A DNA stretch of 62,078 nt from JADHUC01 sp964617665 (GTDB lineage Bacteria; Planctomycetota; Planctomycetia; Pirellulales; Pirellulaceae): positions 1 through 62,078 of the forward strand of contig CAZUAH010000015.1 in the NCBI GenBank assembly GCA_964617665.1, written 5' to 3'. Each line of letters begins with the position of its first letter. The first letter of the stretch is position 1. Made by a program: the position numbers and the translations under genes. Under the pieces are notes generated by a model, which saw nothing but the letters and a program-made list of their open reading frames with translations, was not told the DNA's origin and searched no databases. Positions 11,010 to 19,237 of this stretch are shown here, piece after piece.

Positions 11010-11816
11010 TTATTCCACCTGCGCCAGGATTTCCATAAGTTCCGCGTGCAACTTGACAGTTGCCGCACAAGCGAATCGGGGTCGGTACAAATCGAGCGAA
11101 CTACCGTCCAGCGAGGTGATCGTGGCCCCCGCTTCTCGAAGGAGGAGTGCTCCAGCGGCAACATCCCACGTCTTGACAGAACTGGCAATGTAGCCGTCTA
11201 ATCGGCCGCACGCTACATAGCACAAATTGAGGGCCGCCGACCCCAAACGGCGAATCGTGTGACTGGTGTGAAGCACCTCGATGAATCGGCTGATCTCCAC
11301 GGACCCTCGTGGGACGTTCGCAGAAAAACTGACCGCCATGAGCGCCTCTGCCATCGACTGGCACGTGCTTGAACAGATGAGTCTGCCGTTTAGGAATGCT
11401 CCCTCGCCCACTTTGGCCGAGAAGCATTCGTCCAACACCGGATCGTACACCACTCCAATCAATAGCTCACCTCCCCTCTCTAGGGCTATGGAAACGGCGA
11501 ATGATGGGATGCCGTGCACATAGTTTATGGTTCCATCCAAGGGATCGATGATCCATCGGTATTGGTCGGCTCCTATCACTCCAGCAGATTGGCCTACAGC
11601 CGAGGAACCACTAGCGTCGTTCTCTTCCGCCATCACCAAGTGACTCGGGTAGGCGTCCAAGAGGATTTGGACAATGGCATCCTGGGAAGCCAGATCGGCT
11701 TCCGTAACGATGTCTTTCGGGCCCTTCTCAATCGCCTCGACAGTGCCCTGTCGCTCGATAAGAATCTTCGCGCCCTCCCGGGCGGCCTTTTCACATACGG
11801 TGAGATAGTCTGGCAT
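11010..11816 (-). CDS. Inositol monophosphatase family protein (SuhB/CysQ-like)
   Basis: A 268-aa cytosolic Mg2+-dependent, Li+-sensitive-type phosphatase by family. The metal-binding signature is complete: MAEEN (residues 62-66) supplies the first acidic ligands, DPLDGT (91-96) the core motif, and WDVAAG (217-222) the C-terminal aspartate motif. The length is typical. The family hydrolyses inositol-1-phosphate, 3'-phosphoadenosine 5'-phosphate or histidinol phosphate; the sequence does not decide which. It is 167 bp upstream of the giant-protein pair on the same strand. There is no strong Shine-Dalgarno at the ATG, but the first residues fit family N-termini. Confidence 0.9.
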   Translation of the reverse strand: MPDYLTVCEKAAREGAKILIERQGTVEAIEKGPKDIVTEADLASQDAIVQILLDAYPSHLVMAEENDASGSSAVGQSAGVIGADQYRWIIDPLDGTINYVHGIPSFAVSIALERGGELLIGVVYDPVLDECFSAKVGEGAFLNGRLICSSTCQSMAEALMAVSFSANVPRGSVEISRFIEVLHTSHTIRRLGSAALNLCYVACGRLDGYIASSVKTWDVAAGALLLREAGATITSLDGSSLDLYRPRFACAATVKLHAELMEILAQVE

Positions 11817-11879
11817 GATTTTGATGGGTGTGTTGAGTTAAATGCCATGATTATAGGGACAGGCGAGATTACGGCAACG

Positions 11880-11913
11880 ATCCCCCCAGGGATGTAGGTC
11901 GGGGGGATTTTTT
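11880..11913 (+). terminator. Rho-independent terminator, plus strand
   Basis: Perfect 8-bp stem ATCCCCCC / GGGGGGAT (11880-11887 with 11901-11908), 13-nt loop, then a run of six T (11908-11913). It reads only on the plus strand, where no recognised gene lies upstream; the upstream gene is on the minus strand. Confidence 0.7.
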
Positions 11914-11978
11914 GCTGAGAAAGTATGGACATCGTCCCCGATCCTGGTATCATCAAATGTGCCTCTTCTCTGTTCCGG

Positions 11979-12018
11979 CCCCGCCGACTCGCGTCCACCG
12001 CGTGCGGCGGGGTTTTTT
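11979..12018 (+). terminator. Second rho-independent terminator, plus strand, in the leader of the next gene
   Basis: Perfect 8-bp stem CCCCGCCG / CGGCGGGG (11979-11986 with 12005-12012), 18-nt loop, then TTTTTT (12013-12018). It ends 29 bp before the start codon at 12048. A TGnTATCAT extended -10-like element (11945-11953) sits just upstream, so it could end a short RNA of roughly 55-60 nt or act as an attenuator. Confidence 0.65.
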
Positions 12019-12047
12019 ATTGTTTCCATCGCCTTGGGGACAGGCAC

Positions 12048-12788
12048 ATGTGGGAATTGGATGACCGGGCGGCAAGTGTCCAATTGGCAGGCCTTACTGC
12101 GCAAGTCAACCTCCACGAACCGCACAAAGGGCTGCACAATGTAGTCGCCCATGGGGAATCAATGCCCTGCGCGGGAGTATTACAGACGCGAATCGGCGAC
12201 AAGCCGTCGGGCTGGAACGACGAACTGGTGGACAGCTACGTACGCGGCGCCGATCTTGTTGCCGTGTACGCTCCCGTTGCTCAAAGGAACATCAACTCGG
12301 AGATATACTGGCGGGCGATCCAATATGAGGACTTGGAAACGGTGGGCGTTGAGATCATCGCGTCGGTCCAGACGAATCTGTTGGACAGTGACCCGCGGAT
12401 GACCATCGGCAGCACACTTCCCCGATGTGATATCTCGCGATTATCGGACGCCATCGAACCACGATTCGAGCACGTCACAGCGACGGATGTGAAGCCCTTG
12501 GTCCTTGATTCGGGAGTCGGTCTGATTCTGTTTCGATTGGCGGGTGCCGCCTACAGCTACATCGAAATGATCCATCCCGCCGACTTCAGCGCAGCGGAGC
12601 TTCGCGAGTGTACATCCGATGAGGAACGAATTTGTTCGAAGTTCCGAATCTTCGACGAACCACTGGAGAAGGGCGTCATTCGTCGTAGCCGAGTGTGCGG
12701 CATGTTCCTCGCACGGGAAGGAGATGAGCAAGTCGCCGTCGAGTGCTATCGCCGATTCGTTGACTCGGCTGTTCCGCTAACAGCGTAG
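12048..12788 (+). CDS. Hypothetical protein (246 aa)
   Basis: I do not recognise the family. ATG 12048 was chosen because GGGGACA (12036-12042) gives a Shine-Dalgarno 7 nt upstream and because the longer frame from 11925 would run through a strong terminator. The protein is soluble-looking with no signal peptide or membrane helix. The N-terminal half (about residues 1-120) is beta-rich with a conserved-looking NVVAHGES segment, and residues 200-235 contain paired Cys (CSKF, RVCGMF). It is convergent with the kinase gene 75 bp downstream. GGGACAGGC in its leader also occurs at 11856-11864, beside the first terminator. Confidence 0.6.
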   Translation: MWELDDRAASVQLAGLTAQVNLHEPHKGLHNVVAHGESMPCAGVLQTRIGDKPSGWNDELVDSYVRGADLVAVYAPVAQRNINSEIYWRAIQYEDLETVGVEIIASVQTNLLDSDPRMTIGSTLPRCDISRLSDAIEPRFEHVTATDVKPLVLDSGVGLILFRLAGAAYSYIEMIHPADFSAAELRECTSDEERICSKFRIFDEPLEKGVIRRSRVCGMFLAREGDEQVAVECYRRFVDSAVPLTA

Positions 12789-12862
12789 GGCGCGCTGTTC
12801 ACACGGACATGCAGAGGGATTCTTGTCGTTTGCGCTAATCGCACGCTACGGAGTTGACTGGG

Positions 12863-14110
12863 TCACGGTTTGCGGCGATCGACGACCGTATCCTTCTCGA
12901 TCACAGTTTCCGCGCCATGTCTTTTCCGGTGGGACGGCTTGCCAATTTCCAGTCTGCTTACCGTGCTGGTCCGAGAGTCGCCACGCAACCTGCTTTCCGT
13001 AGCCAAACGCTGCTCTGCATGCTTTGCGCGTTTCATCAACACCTTCTCGAAATCGAACTTGACCTGCTTTCGCTCCGCCATTGGTTCGAGGATCTTGAGG
13101 ACAGCCGCAGCGCTCGTGAAGCGGTTCTTTGCTTGCTTGGCCATCATTTTGTGAATGATCTTTGCGACCTTTTCTGGCACGTGAGGATTCAGCTTTCGAA
13201 CCGGGCGAGGTTTCCGATAGCGATGGCCATCGAGTTTTTTTGATGGCGACTTGTCTGGGAATGGTACTCGACCAGTAACCAGAAAGTAAAACGTGCAGCC
13301 GAGCGAGTAAATGTCCGCGCGACGATCCACATTCAGGCTGTCAATCGACTGCTCCGGTGCAATGTAGTCTGCCGTTCCCAGGCAGTTCTGCCCTAGGATC
13401 GAAGAGAGGGAAAACTCCGTCTCACTTCCACCGATCATGGCCAAACCAAAATCCAACAACTTGACGAAGCCGTCTTGCCGTATCAGAAGATTCTCTGGCT
13501 TGACGTCGCGGTGGACCAGTCCCAAATCGTGAGCATAATGGAGACTACTCGCCGCTTGGCAAATCACATCGGCGGCGCGGCGCCAATTGAGCGTTCTCCT
13601 GCGGATCGACAGGAGTTCATGAAGACTTATGCCGCGCACCAACTCCATCACCATATAGTGAATCGTGCCATAGATGTCTTCGGTACGTTCGATCGCCTTG
13701 GTCTTTACAATGTGGGGATCGCTGAGTTTCAGGCCGGCCTCTGCTTCCAGTTGGAACCGAGTGAGCATGCCCTGATCACTGCGGTAACGGTCGGAGAGCA
13801 CTTTCAATGCAACTTCCCAACCGTTCTGCAAATCCTCTGCGATGTACAAGTATCCCATGCCGCCGGATCCAAGAATCTCCAATATCTTGAAGTCGTTGAT
13901 GAACAGACCGCGCCGGCGACCTTCCAACAGTCGGTTCACTTGGTATCGGGTTACGAGACCCTCGGCAACCAGCGAGTCAGCCACGTCTTCGGGCGTGAGC
14001 ATGTCGTTGAGGCCAAGGCGATCGACAGCCGACCTCAGGTCAGCGACGGGGAGCAGGCGGCTCTGTTCCAATAAATTCAGGAAATCGAAGGCTGTTTTCA
14101 GTGCTGTCAT
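12863..14110 (-). CDS. Hanks-type serine/threonine protein kinase
   Basis: A 415-aa cytosolic kinase with no transmembrane segment. An N-terminal helical region (residues 1-68) precedes the catalytic domain. The ATP loop is GSGGMGYLYI (81-90), the catalytic Lys is in VALKVL (K103), the catalytic loop is HRDVKPENLL (200-209), the metal site DFG is 220-222 and APE is 251-253. All catalytic residues are present, so an active kinase is expected. The C-terminus is basic and rich in Arg/Lys (for example KRHGAETVIEKD), possibly a docking or regulatory tail. No cognate phosphatase or substrate is adjacent; the next gene on this strand upstream is an ABC ATPase about 220 bp away. Confidence 0.93.
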   Translation of the reverse strand: MTALKTAFDFLNLLEQSRLLPVADLRSAVDRLGLNDMLTPEDVADSLVAEGLVTRYQVNRLLEGRRRGLFINDFKILEILGSGGMGYLYIAEDLQNGWEVALKVLSDRYRSDQGMLTRFQLEAEAGLKLSDPHIVKTKAIERTEDIYGTIHYMVMELVRGISLHELLSIRRRTLNWRRAADVICQAASSLHYAHDLGLVHRDVKPENLLIRQDGFVKLLDFGLAMIGGSETEFSLSSILGQNCLGTADYIAPEQSIDSLNVDRRADIYSLGCTFYFLVTGRVPFPDKSPSKKLDGHRYRKPRPVRKLNPHVPEKVAKIIHKMMAKQAKNRFTSAAAVLKILEPMAERKQVKFDFEKVLMKRAKHAEQRLATESRLRGDSRTSTVSRLEIGKPSHRKRHGAETVIEKDTVVDRRKP

Positions 14111-14330
14111 GGGTTTATCGCCGACAGAACGCGATGGATTCGGGGAGATGAATCGCGCAACTCCTTTCCTGGCAATGATTTAGCGTAGCGCACTTCACCC
14201 CACAGCAGTATAGCACGTCAAAAGACGTTTGGAACAGAGTATTCCAGCCCGATGGTTGAATTCTTCAGGTTGAAGGCGGTGTTACGGAGAAATTGTGGCA
14301 AGTTCCTGCCAATCAGAAACACGCAGCAAC

Positions 14331-14993
14331 TCAGTTGCCATTTTGAGTTCTTCCCTGGTCCAATTGCATTACCCGCCCTGCACGCTCGGCTGCCAGTGCG
14401 TCATGCGTAACCAGCAGGATTGTACCTCCACCCGTATGAAACTCGACGAGCGTGTCAAGCAACAAGGCGGCATTGTCCGGGTCAAGATTGCCGCTGGGTT
14501 CGTCGGCGAGCAACAGCGCGGGGCGGTTAAGCAACGCCCGGGCAGTCGCCACGCGCTGCCGTTGCCCTACGCTGAGCTGCCCCGGCCGGTGAAACAGCCG
14601 GTCGCTCAACTTGAAAGCGTCCAGCAACTCTCTCGCCCGATCCTCCGCCGTCGAGCGTGCTCCGGCAGGGGCGGCTACCAAGACGTTGTCCAGCACGGTC
14701 AGGTAGGGCAACAAATGGAACATCTGAAAGACGAAGCCCACGTTGTCGATGCGAAACTCTGCTCGCTGGGCCGCAGACATCCCGGAGACCTCGTTGCCCG
14801 CGACGGTGACGCGTCCGGATGTCGGTAGGGCCAATCCTCCTACCAAGGACAGTAGGGTCGATTTGCCGCAACCGCTCGGCCCGCGTATTGCCACAAATTC
14901 GCCGTCGTTGACCCGGAACGTCACATCTTCCAAGGCTCGCACATCACCATTGCGAGTCTTGAACACCTTGCTGACTCCATCCAACTCGATCAT
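14331..14993 (-). CDS. ABC transporter ATP-binding protein, LolD/MacB type
   Basis: A 220-aa ATPase with Walker A GPSGCGKST (38-46), Q-loop VFQMF (88-92), ABC signature LSVGQ (140-144) and Walker B LLLADEP (160-166). Length and motif spacing match the LolD/MacB/FtsE group, which works with FtsX-like permeases in lipoprotein release, macrolide or peptide export. No permease is present in this window. It lies 74 bp downstream of the secreted 505-aa gene on the same strand, so the two are probably cotranscribed and the permease may lie elsewhere or be a separate locus. Confidence 0.92.
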   Translation of the reverse strand: MIELDGVSKVFKTRNGDVRALEDVTFRVNDGEFVAIRGPSGCGKSTLLSLVGGLALPTSGRVTVAGNEVSGMSAAQRAEFRIDNVGFVFQMFHLLPYLTVLDNVLVAAPAGARSTAEDRARELLDAFKLSDRLFHRPGQLSVGQRQRVATARALLNRPALLLADEPSGNLDPDNAALLLDTLVEFHTGGGTILLVTHDALAAERAGRVMQLDQGRTQNGN

Positions 14994-15067
14994 GGCAGTA
15001 TAGCTAGTCTTGCAGACAACAAGTGGAGTGCATTGTTACGCAGGTCAGAGGCGGGCCCAGTACCGAC

Positions 15068-16585
15068 TCACCTGGGACGGAGTACGAGGAAGGTCAAACC
15101 GAACAGTGCAACCAGTGCCACAGCGAGACCGGCGCCCACGATAAGCACACTCGAAAAAGCGCTGCTTTCGGAAACGGACTCGGGTTCGCTTGCAGCGTGC
15201 GCTGATTCGTCCTCGGACGGTTCATTGACTACCGCCACCGATTCATCCACGTTCGCATCCTCCTCGGTTGGCTTGGAAGATTCTGTGTCTTCTGCTACTG
15301 CTGGTTCCTTCGGCCCCTCTGCGTCCGCTTCTTCGGGCATTGTATCTTCGACAGTGGCAGTGGCATCGCCGGTCGCCTCTGCCTCGCCACCAGACTCAGT
15401 AGACGTAAACTGCGTTTCATCTTTGGGCTCTTCCGCCGGTTTTTCCTTTGCCGGTGTTGCCTCGCCATCCTCCTGGTCCTGCTCTGGGATGATCAGATCA
15501 GGAAAATAGTCCTCGGCGCCCATGCGATATTCATTTCCTTCCTCGGAGCCGAATTTCTCCGCCAAGTTGTCCGCGGCGGTGTACCAATCGTAGGCGAACA
15601 GCAGGTCCATACCGGGGTTCTGGTCCTTGACTGTGCACGAACAAGCTCCCGTCACGAAGTAGACACAGTCCAACAGGTTGTCCTCATTAATCCCCTTGCC
15701 TACAAACGGTGGCAAGGCCCTTCCGCGGCCGAACACAGCGAAAACCATGGGCTTGTCCACCCACTGTTCGTCCTTCAAATCCTCCTCCATTGAAAGAAGA
15801 GACTCGACGAGCCAATACTCTTTCGGGTCGTCGCGATCCACTTTGACGTAACCGAATTCGATGCTGGGTCCCTTTTCTTCCTCGTCATCTTCGCCCATCG
15901 TGAAGGCTGGCGGCAGGTACAATTCCACTTTGCCGGCGGCAAGGTCTTGAATCACTTTCTTTGACGCTCTTTCCGCTTCTTCATTCGCCGTGGTGTCCGT
16001 TCCAGTCAATAGAACGAGAACACTAGCATTCCCCGCCTCCAGTTGCTTGGCAATCTGCTGACGCTTGGGCGAGTCGATGAAGGCAGCAACCTCCGCCTCG
16101 TCCAAGTCGCCCGAATACATCTTCATGAAGTAAGGAGGCGGAGCGACAACTTGGAACGCTGGCAGTTCGCGCCGAGCGAAAGGCTCCAGGCCAACCGGCA
16201 TATACGGAAGTGGCGTGTCCGCCGACTCAGGCGAAATCGTGGGCTCCTGCCGCGGCAGGAAATCATGCTTGACATAAGGTGGCACGGATCTCAATAGCGG
16301 GTCTTTGTCCAGATCCACAGCCATGAACATCACATTGGCCGGTTCCTCTTCCGAATTCTCCGCAGCCTCGATCACTTCCTTTAGTCTCTCTGCCTTCTCA
16401 TCCATGGCTCCTCTATAGAAGTAGTACACTTGGTAAGGAGCCGGCTCCCAGCGATACATGGCGTACCGGTATACGGGCGTATCGCAGGCGACAACATCCG
16501 CAACCCCCGAGAAAGACAATACGCATATGAGCCCAGCCAAGAATACTGGCATTCTGGCACCGCGGATAACTCGAACGGACAACAT
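15068..16585 (-). CDS. Exported hypothetical protein with C-terminal membrane anchor (505 aa)
   Basis: The N-terminus is a signal peptide (MPVFLAGLICVLSFSGVADVVA) and the mature protein starts near Cys34. The middle contains FIDSPKRQQIAKQLEAGNAS followed by a hydrophobic strand (VLVLL), which resembles a thioredoxin-fold arrangement without a CxxC active site. From about residue 385 there is a long Glu/Ala/Pro/Ser-rich low-complexity stretch, then one membrane helix (SVLIVGAGLAVALVALFGLT) and the ending LRPR. This fits a periplasmic domain on an acidic stalk. GGAG about 7 nt upstream supports ATG 16585. Next to the ABC ATPase gene; a joint role in envelope transport is inference. Confidence 0.75.
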   Translation of the reverse strand: MLSVRVIRGARMPVFLAGLICVLSFSGVADVVACDTPVYRYAMYRWEPAPYQVYYFYRGAMDEKAERLKEVIEAAENSEEEPANVMFMAVDLDKDPLLRSVPPYVKHDFLPRQEPTISPESADTPLPYMPVGLEPFARRELPAFQVVAPPPYFMKMYSGDLDEAEVAAFIDSPKRQQIAKQLEAGNASVLVLLTGTDTTANEEAERASKKVIQDLAAGKVELYLPPAFTMGEDDEEEKGPSIEFGYVKVDRDDPKEYWLVESLLSMEEDLKDEQWVDKPMVFAVFGRGRALPPFVGKGINEDNLLDCVYFVTGACSCTVKDQNPGMDLLFAYDWYTAADNLAEKFGSEEGNEYRMGAEDYFPDLIIPEQDQEDGEATPAKEKPAEEPKDETQFTSTESGGEAEATGDATATVEDTMPEEADAEGPKEPAVAEDTESSKPTEEDANVDESVAVVNEPSEDESAHAASEPESVSESSAFSSVLIVGAGLAVALVALFGLTFLVLRPR

Positions 16586-16751
16586 TCCTGTCTCCTCACA
16601 AGCCGACGAAAGTACACGCCATTACAACAGACTCAACGTACCATAACCGCACGCGGCCGCAAGGGGCAACCGGCTTACTCCACCAAACGTAAGTCTTTAC
16701 CATACATCACCTTCTTGCCACGCGGGACGCTGGGCCAAGCCGGAGTGCACA

Positions 16752-18158
16752 TCAGCCAAGCACCGTCTTCATAGCATCGGTAAGTAGCGGATCGATCTCT
16801 GGATCACAGAACGCCACACTGACCTCGTATCCGCCCTTCGAGTACTCTTCCTTCACTGGAATGTACCACGGGCCCTCGTCACCGTAACCAGCCGTGGCGA
16901 CAAAGCAGTCGGGCTGCAGCTTCTGGGCTCGCAACTGGTATTGAACGAAGCCTTCCGAGGGCAAATGCAGCAAGCGAATGTCGTTCAACTGCAGTGAACT
17001 CACGACAAGCGGAATTAGTCTTTCGACTCGTCGCAGAAGCGACAGCATAAACGCCGGGCGGCTCCGGCCGGCGACCGAACTGGCCTTGTTGGCGATCTGC
17101 TTCTGGAGCGATTCGGCCGAGAACGACACCCGTGGCGGAGGTATGATGTCGCAGGTCTTCCATGCTCCTCGATCAATGGCAACGGGCTTCAGTCCTTCTT
17201 CTGATCGAACGATCCCGTCATACAAACGCCGGGTCAGAATCGGGCGCATCTCCTTCGATCCGTCGTTGTACTTGCCGGCCGCGACGTTTCCTCCGCAGCC
17301 CGTGAAGTAAATGTGCAAGCAGTCGGGTTCATCCTTCTGGCGCTGTTTGCGGGCCAAACCGACAAAATCACTACTAGCGCGGCCGTCGCCATAGTAACTC
17401 ATTGGATGCGTCGCATAGTAGTGACAGGCCGCGATCTTCTTGTCCTTCTCGTAGAAGGCTACCGTCTTGAGCCACGGATCAATCAATCCCTCCGGCAAAG
17501 CCCGCAGCTCCGGATTGCGGCAACTGCTTCCGCGCATTGCCTTGATTCGACCGTCCGCGTCGCGGTACACGCGCCGGTTCGAGGCGACCTTTTCAACTTG
17601 AGCTTGGCCGTGGGCAATATGCGTTAGCGGCCGCATTGCCAACATTCCTTCCGCAACAGCCTTCTTTCCGCGTTCAAGACATTCGGCAAAGAAATTCAAA
17701 TCGACGATGTGCGGCAGATCGCCTTGGGCCTGGACGATGCGTTCCGCCTCCAGACAAGCAAGTGGTGCGTTATGCTGGTGGAGGCACTGCACGGCAACGC
17801 GATCAGGTGTGGTCCCTGTGGCTTCGGCCAGCGCTCGCCGCCATTCGACGTGTGCTTCATTTAACAGCCCCGTCCAATCGACGGCACAGACGACGATCGG
17901 CTTACCGGCGCCCGTTACCACAAAGCCCAGCGCCTCCAGTGGATCGTCCACGCCCACAACCGGCTTAATCCAACCGCCACAGCACGGATGCCCCATCGGC
18001 GGCGTGACGTCAAAACGGAACGTGCCAAGCTGAAGGCCACCTGCTGGGAGGTGCCCATCGTCGGCTTCAGCGTGTTGCCCAAGTGACGTCCAGCCTGCCG
18101 TAGTAGCGGCGAGCGTTGCTCGCAGAAAGTCACGGCGATTTGGGGTGCCCATCGTCAT
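16752..18158 (-). CDS. Tat-exported neutral/alkaline ceramidase-like hydrolase
   Basis: 468 aa with a twin-arginine signal (NRRDFLRATLAATTAG). The mature domain begins like the neutral/alkaline non-lysosomal ceramidase N-terminal family: GTFRFDVTPPMG, a metal-site-like QCLHQHN, ACHYYATHPMSYYG and YFTGCGGNVAAGKY. Known family members are zinc amidases of ceramide, but planctomycete relatives are numerous and their substrates are unknown. GGGAG 4 nt before ATG 18158 supports the start. A second member of the family is at 32752-34302. Confidence 0.75.
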   Translation of the reverse strand: MTMGTPNRRDFLRATLAATTAGWTSLGQHAEADDGHLPAGGLQLGTFRFDVTPPMGHPCCGGWIKPVVGVDDPLEALGFVVTGAGKPIVVCAVDWTGLLNEAHVEWRRALAEATGTTPDRVAVQCLHQHNAPLACLEAERIVQAQGDLPHIVDLNFFAECLERGKKAVAEGMLAMRPLTHIAHGQAQVEKVASNRRVYRDADGRIKAMRGSSCRNPELRALPEGLIDPWLKTVAFYEKDKKIAACHYYATHPMSYYGDGRASSDFVGLARKQRQKDEPDCLHIYFTGCGGNVAAGKYNDGSKEMRPILTRRLYDGIVRSEEGLKPVAIDRGAWKTCDIIPPPRVSFSAESLQKQIANKASSVAGRSRPAFMLSLLRRVERLIPLVVSSLQLNDIRLLHLPSEGFVQYQLRAQKLQPDCFVATAGYGDEGPWYIPVKEEYSKGGYEVSVAFCDPEIDPLLTDAMKTVLG

Positions 18159-18311
18159 CGTCTCCCTTTGTTTCCGTTTACTTCTGATCCGAGTGGCATG
18201 CCAAAGCAGGAATCGTTCAGGACCCTAGCCGAATTCATCTGCTCTGCAACATGATCGCCCACTGGCGACGTGCGTTCAAGTAATCGGAATCGGAAAACTG
18301 CTGATGTTGGG

Positions 18312-18344
18312 AAACAAAAACAGCCGACCATTTCGGGTCGGCTG
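18312..18344 (-). terminator. Rho-independent terminator of the superoxide-reductase-like gene
   Basis: Stem CAGCCGACC / GGTCGGCTG (18321-18329 with 18336-18344). On the minus strand it is followed by GTTTTTGTTT (complement of 18311-18320). It lies 36 bp past the stop codon at 18381. Confidence 0.8.
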
Positions 18345-18380
18345 CGTTGATTTGATCGACGACGATTTACGACCGGTGGC

Positions 18381-18848
18381 CTACACTTCCAGTTTGGTCT
18401 TCGCCAGCCATAGGTCGTGCAGGTTGCAGTACGACGTGACGAACACCTGCTTGCAGTCGCCCGACAGCTCAACCTCGTACTCGGAAACCGGTTCGTCGTC
18501 CCAATGGAACGTCTTGGCTCCGAGTACCTTGCCGCAGTCGGTCACCAACGTGTGACGAACGATGTAGTGTTCTTCGCTCATGCCGTGTTTGGTTTCCACG
18601 GTCACCTTGACCTTGCCATCAGCCTTCTCGGCTTGCACGTTTGGCAAATGGCTGCCTGCCTTGCCTTTCCAAACGCCTTGCTGCGCCTCTGTGTAAACAA
18701 TGTTCTCGGGCAACTTCCCAAGTGCGTTCGCACAACTCTCCACATCCGCGGCCAGCGTGCCATTGCCGGTCTCGGAAAACAGAGGCAAAAGGAGCGCCCC
18801 AGCCGGACCTGCCGCCACCATCTTCAGAAACCTTCTTCGTTCACTCAT
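18381..18848 (-). CDS. Tat-exported desulfoferrodoxin/superoxide-reductase-like protein
   Basis: 155 aa. ATG 18848 was chosen over the longer frame to 19010 because the twin-arginine signal (ERRRFLKMVAAGPAGALLL) starts there, after a GGACAGGTGA ribosome-binding region. The mature part matches the superoxide reductase iron domain, and all five expected ligands of the Fe(His4Cys) centre can be placed: H67 (SHLP), H88 (KHGM), H94 (EEHYI), C141 and H144 (CNLHDLW). The N-terminal rubredoxin-like desulforedoxin domain is absent. A role in reducing superoxide in the periplasm is inferred from the family. It has its own terminator. Confidence 0.8.
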   Translation of the reverse strand: MSERRRFLKMVAAGPAGALLLPLFSETGNGTLAADVESCANALGKLPENIVYTEAQQGVWKGKAGSHLPNVQAEKADGKVKVTVETKHGMSEEHYIVRHTLVTDCGKVLGAKTFHWDDEPVSEYEVELSGDCKQVFVTSYCNLHDLWLAKTKLEV

Positions 18849-19237
18849 CTTTTCACCTGTCCTTTCCGCTTGTCTCGAAAGCCCTAGAAAACTCGCAAGT
18901 GTTACGTGCCTCACCGAAAAACGCAGACGAACGATAACACTCGGACGGTAAAAAATTAAGTATAGACGTGTGTCGATGCCGTTGCGAGCATCTTCGTTGC
19001 AGAAGCTCATCGCATTTCACCGGACATTGACGTCCATATGTCGGCGGGGAAGGTGGTCCGCGGCTGCCTCGAAGAATTCCTCGGTGAGATTGGCGTCTTT
19101 GTTCTTTTGCCCGTGCGTTGTAATTGGCATGACAATTGGGCAGAATGTCCGGTCAATAACGGTTCGTTTTGGCTTGCCTTAGCTTCCCGCCTTCCGCCAC
19201 GCACCTGCCCCCCGGCCTTGCCTCCGAAAGGAATCAC
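18849..19237. other. Divergent intergenic region (389 bp)
   Basis: Lies between the superoxide-reductase-like gene (minus) and the agarase-like gene (plus), so it must hold both promoters. An AT-rich patch (GGTAAAAAATTAAGTATAG, 18947-18965) and an inverted AATTG-N6-CAATT (19122-19137) are the only notable motifs. No gene was recognised. Confidence 0.4.

Noticed and set aside
11925..12047. Longer N-terminus of the hypothetical gene at 12048
   Set aside because: It would be translated through a perfect rho-independent terminator and has no ribosome-binding site.
18849..19010. Longer N-terminus of the superoxide-reductase-like protein
   Set aside because: The twin-arginine signal begins at 18848 with a good upstream site; the extra 54 residues would hide the signal.
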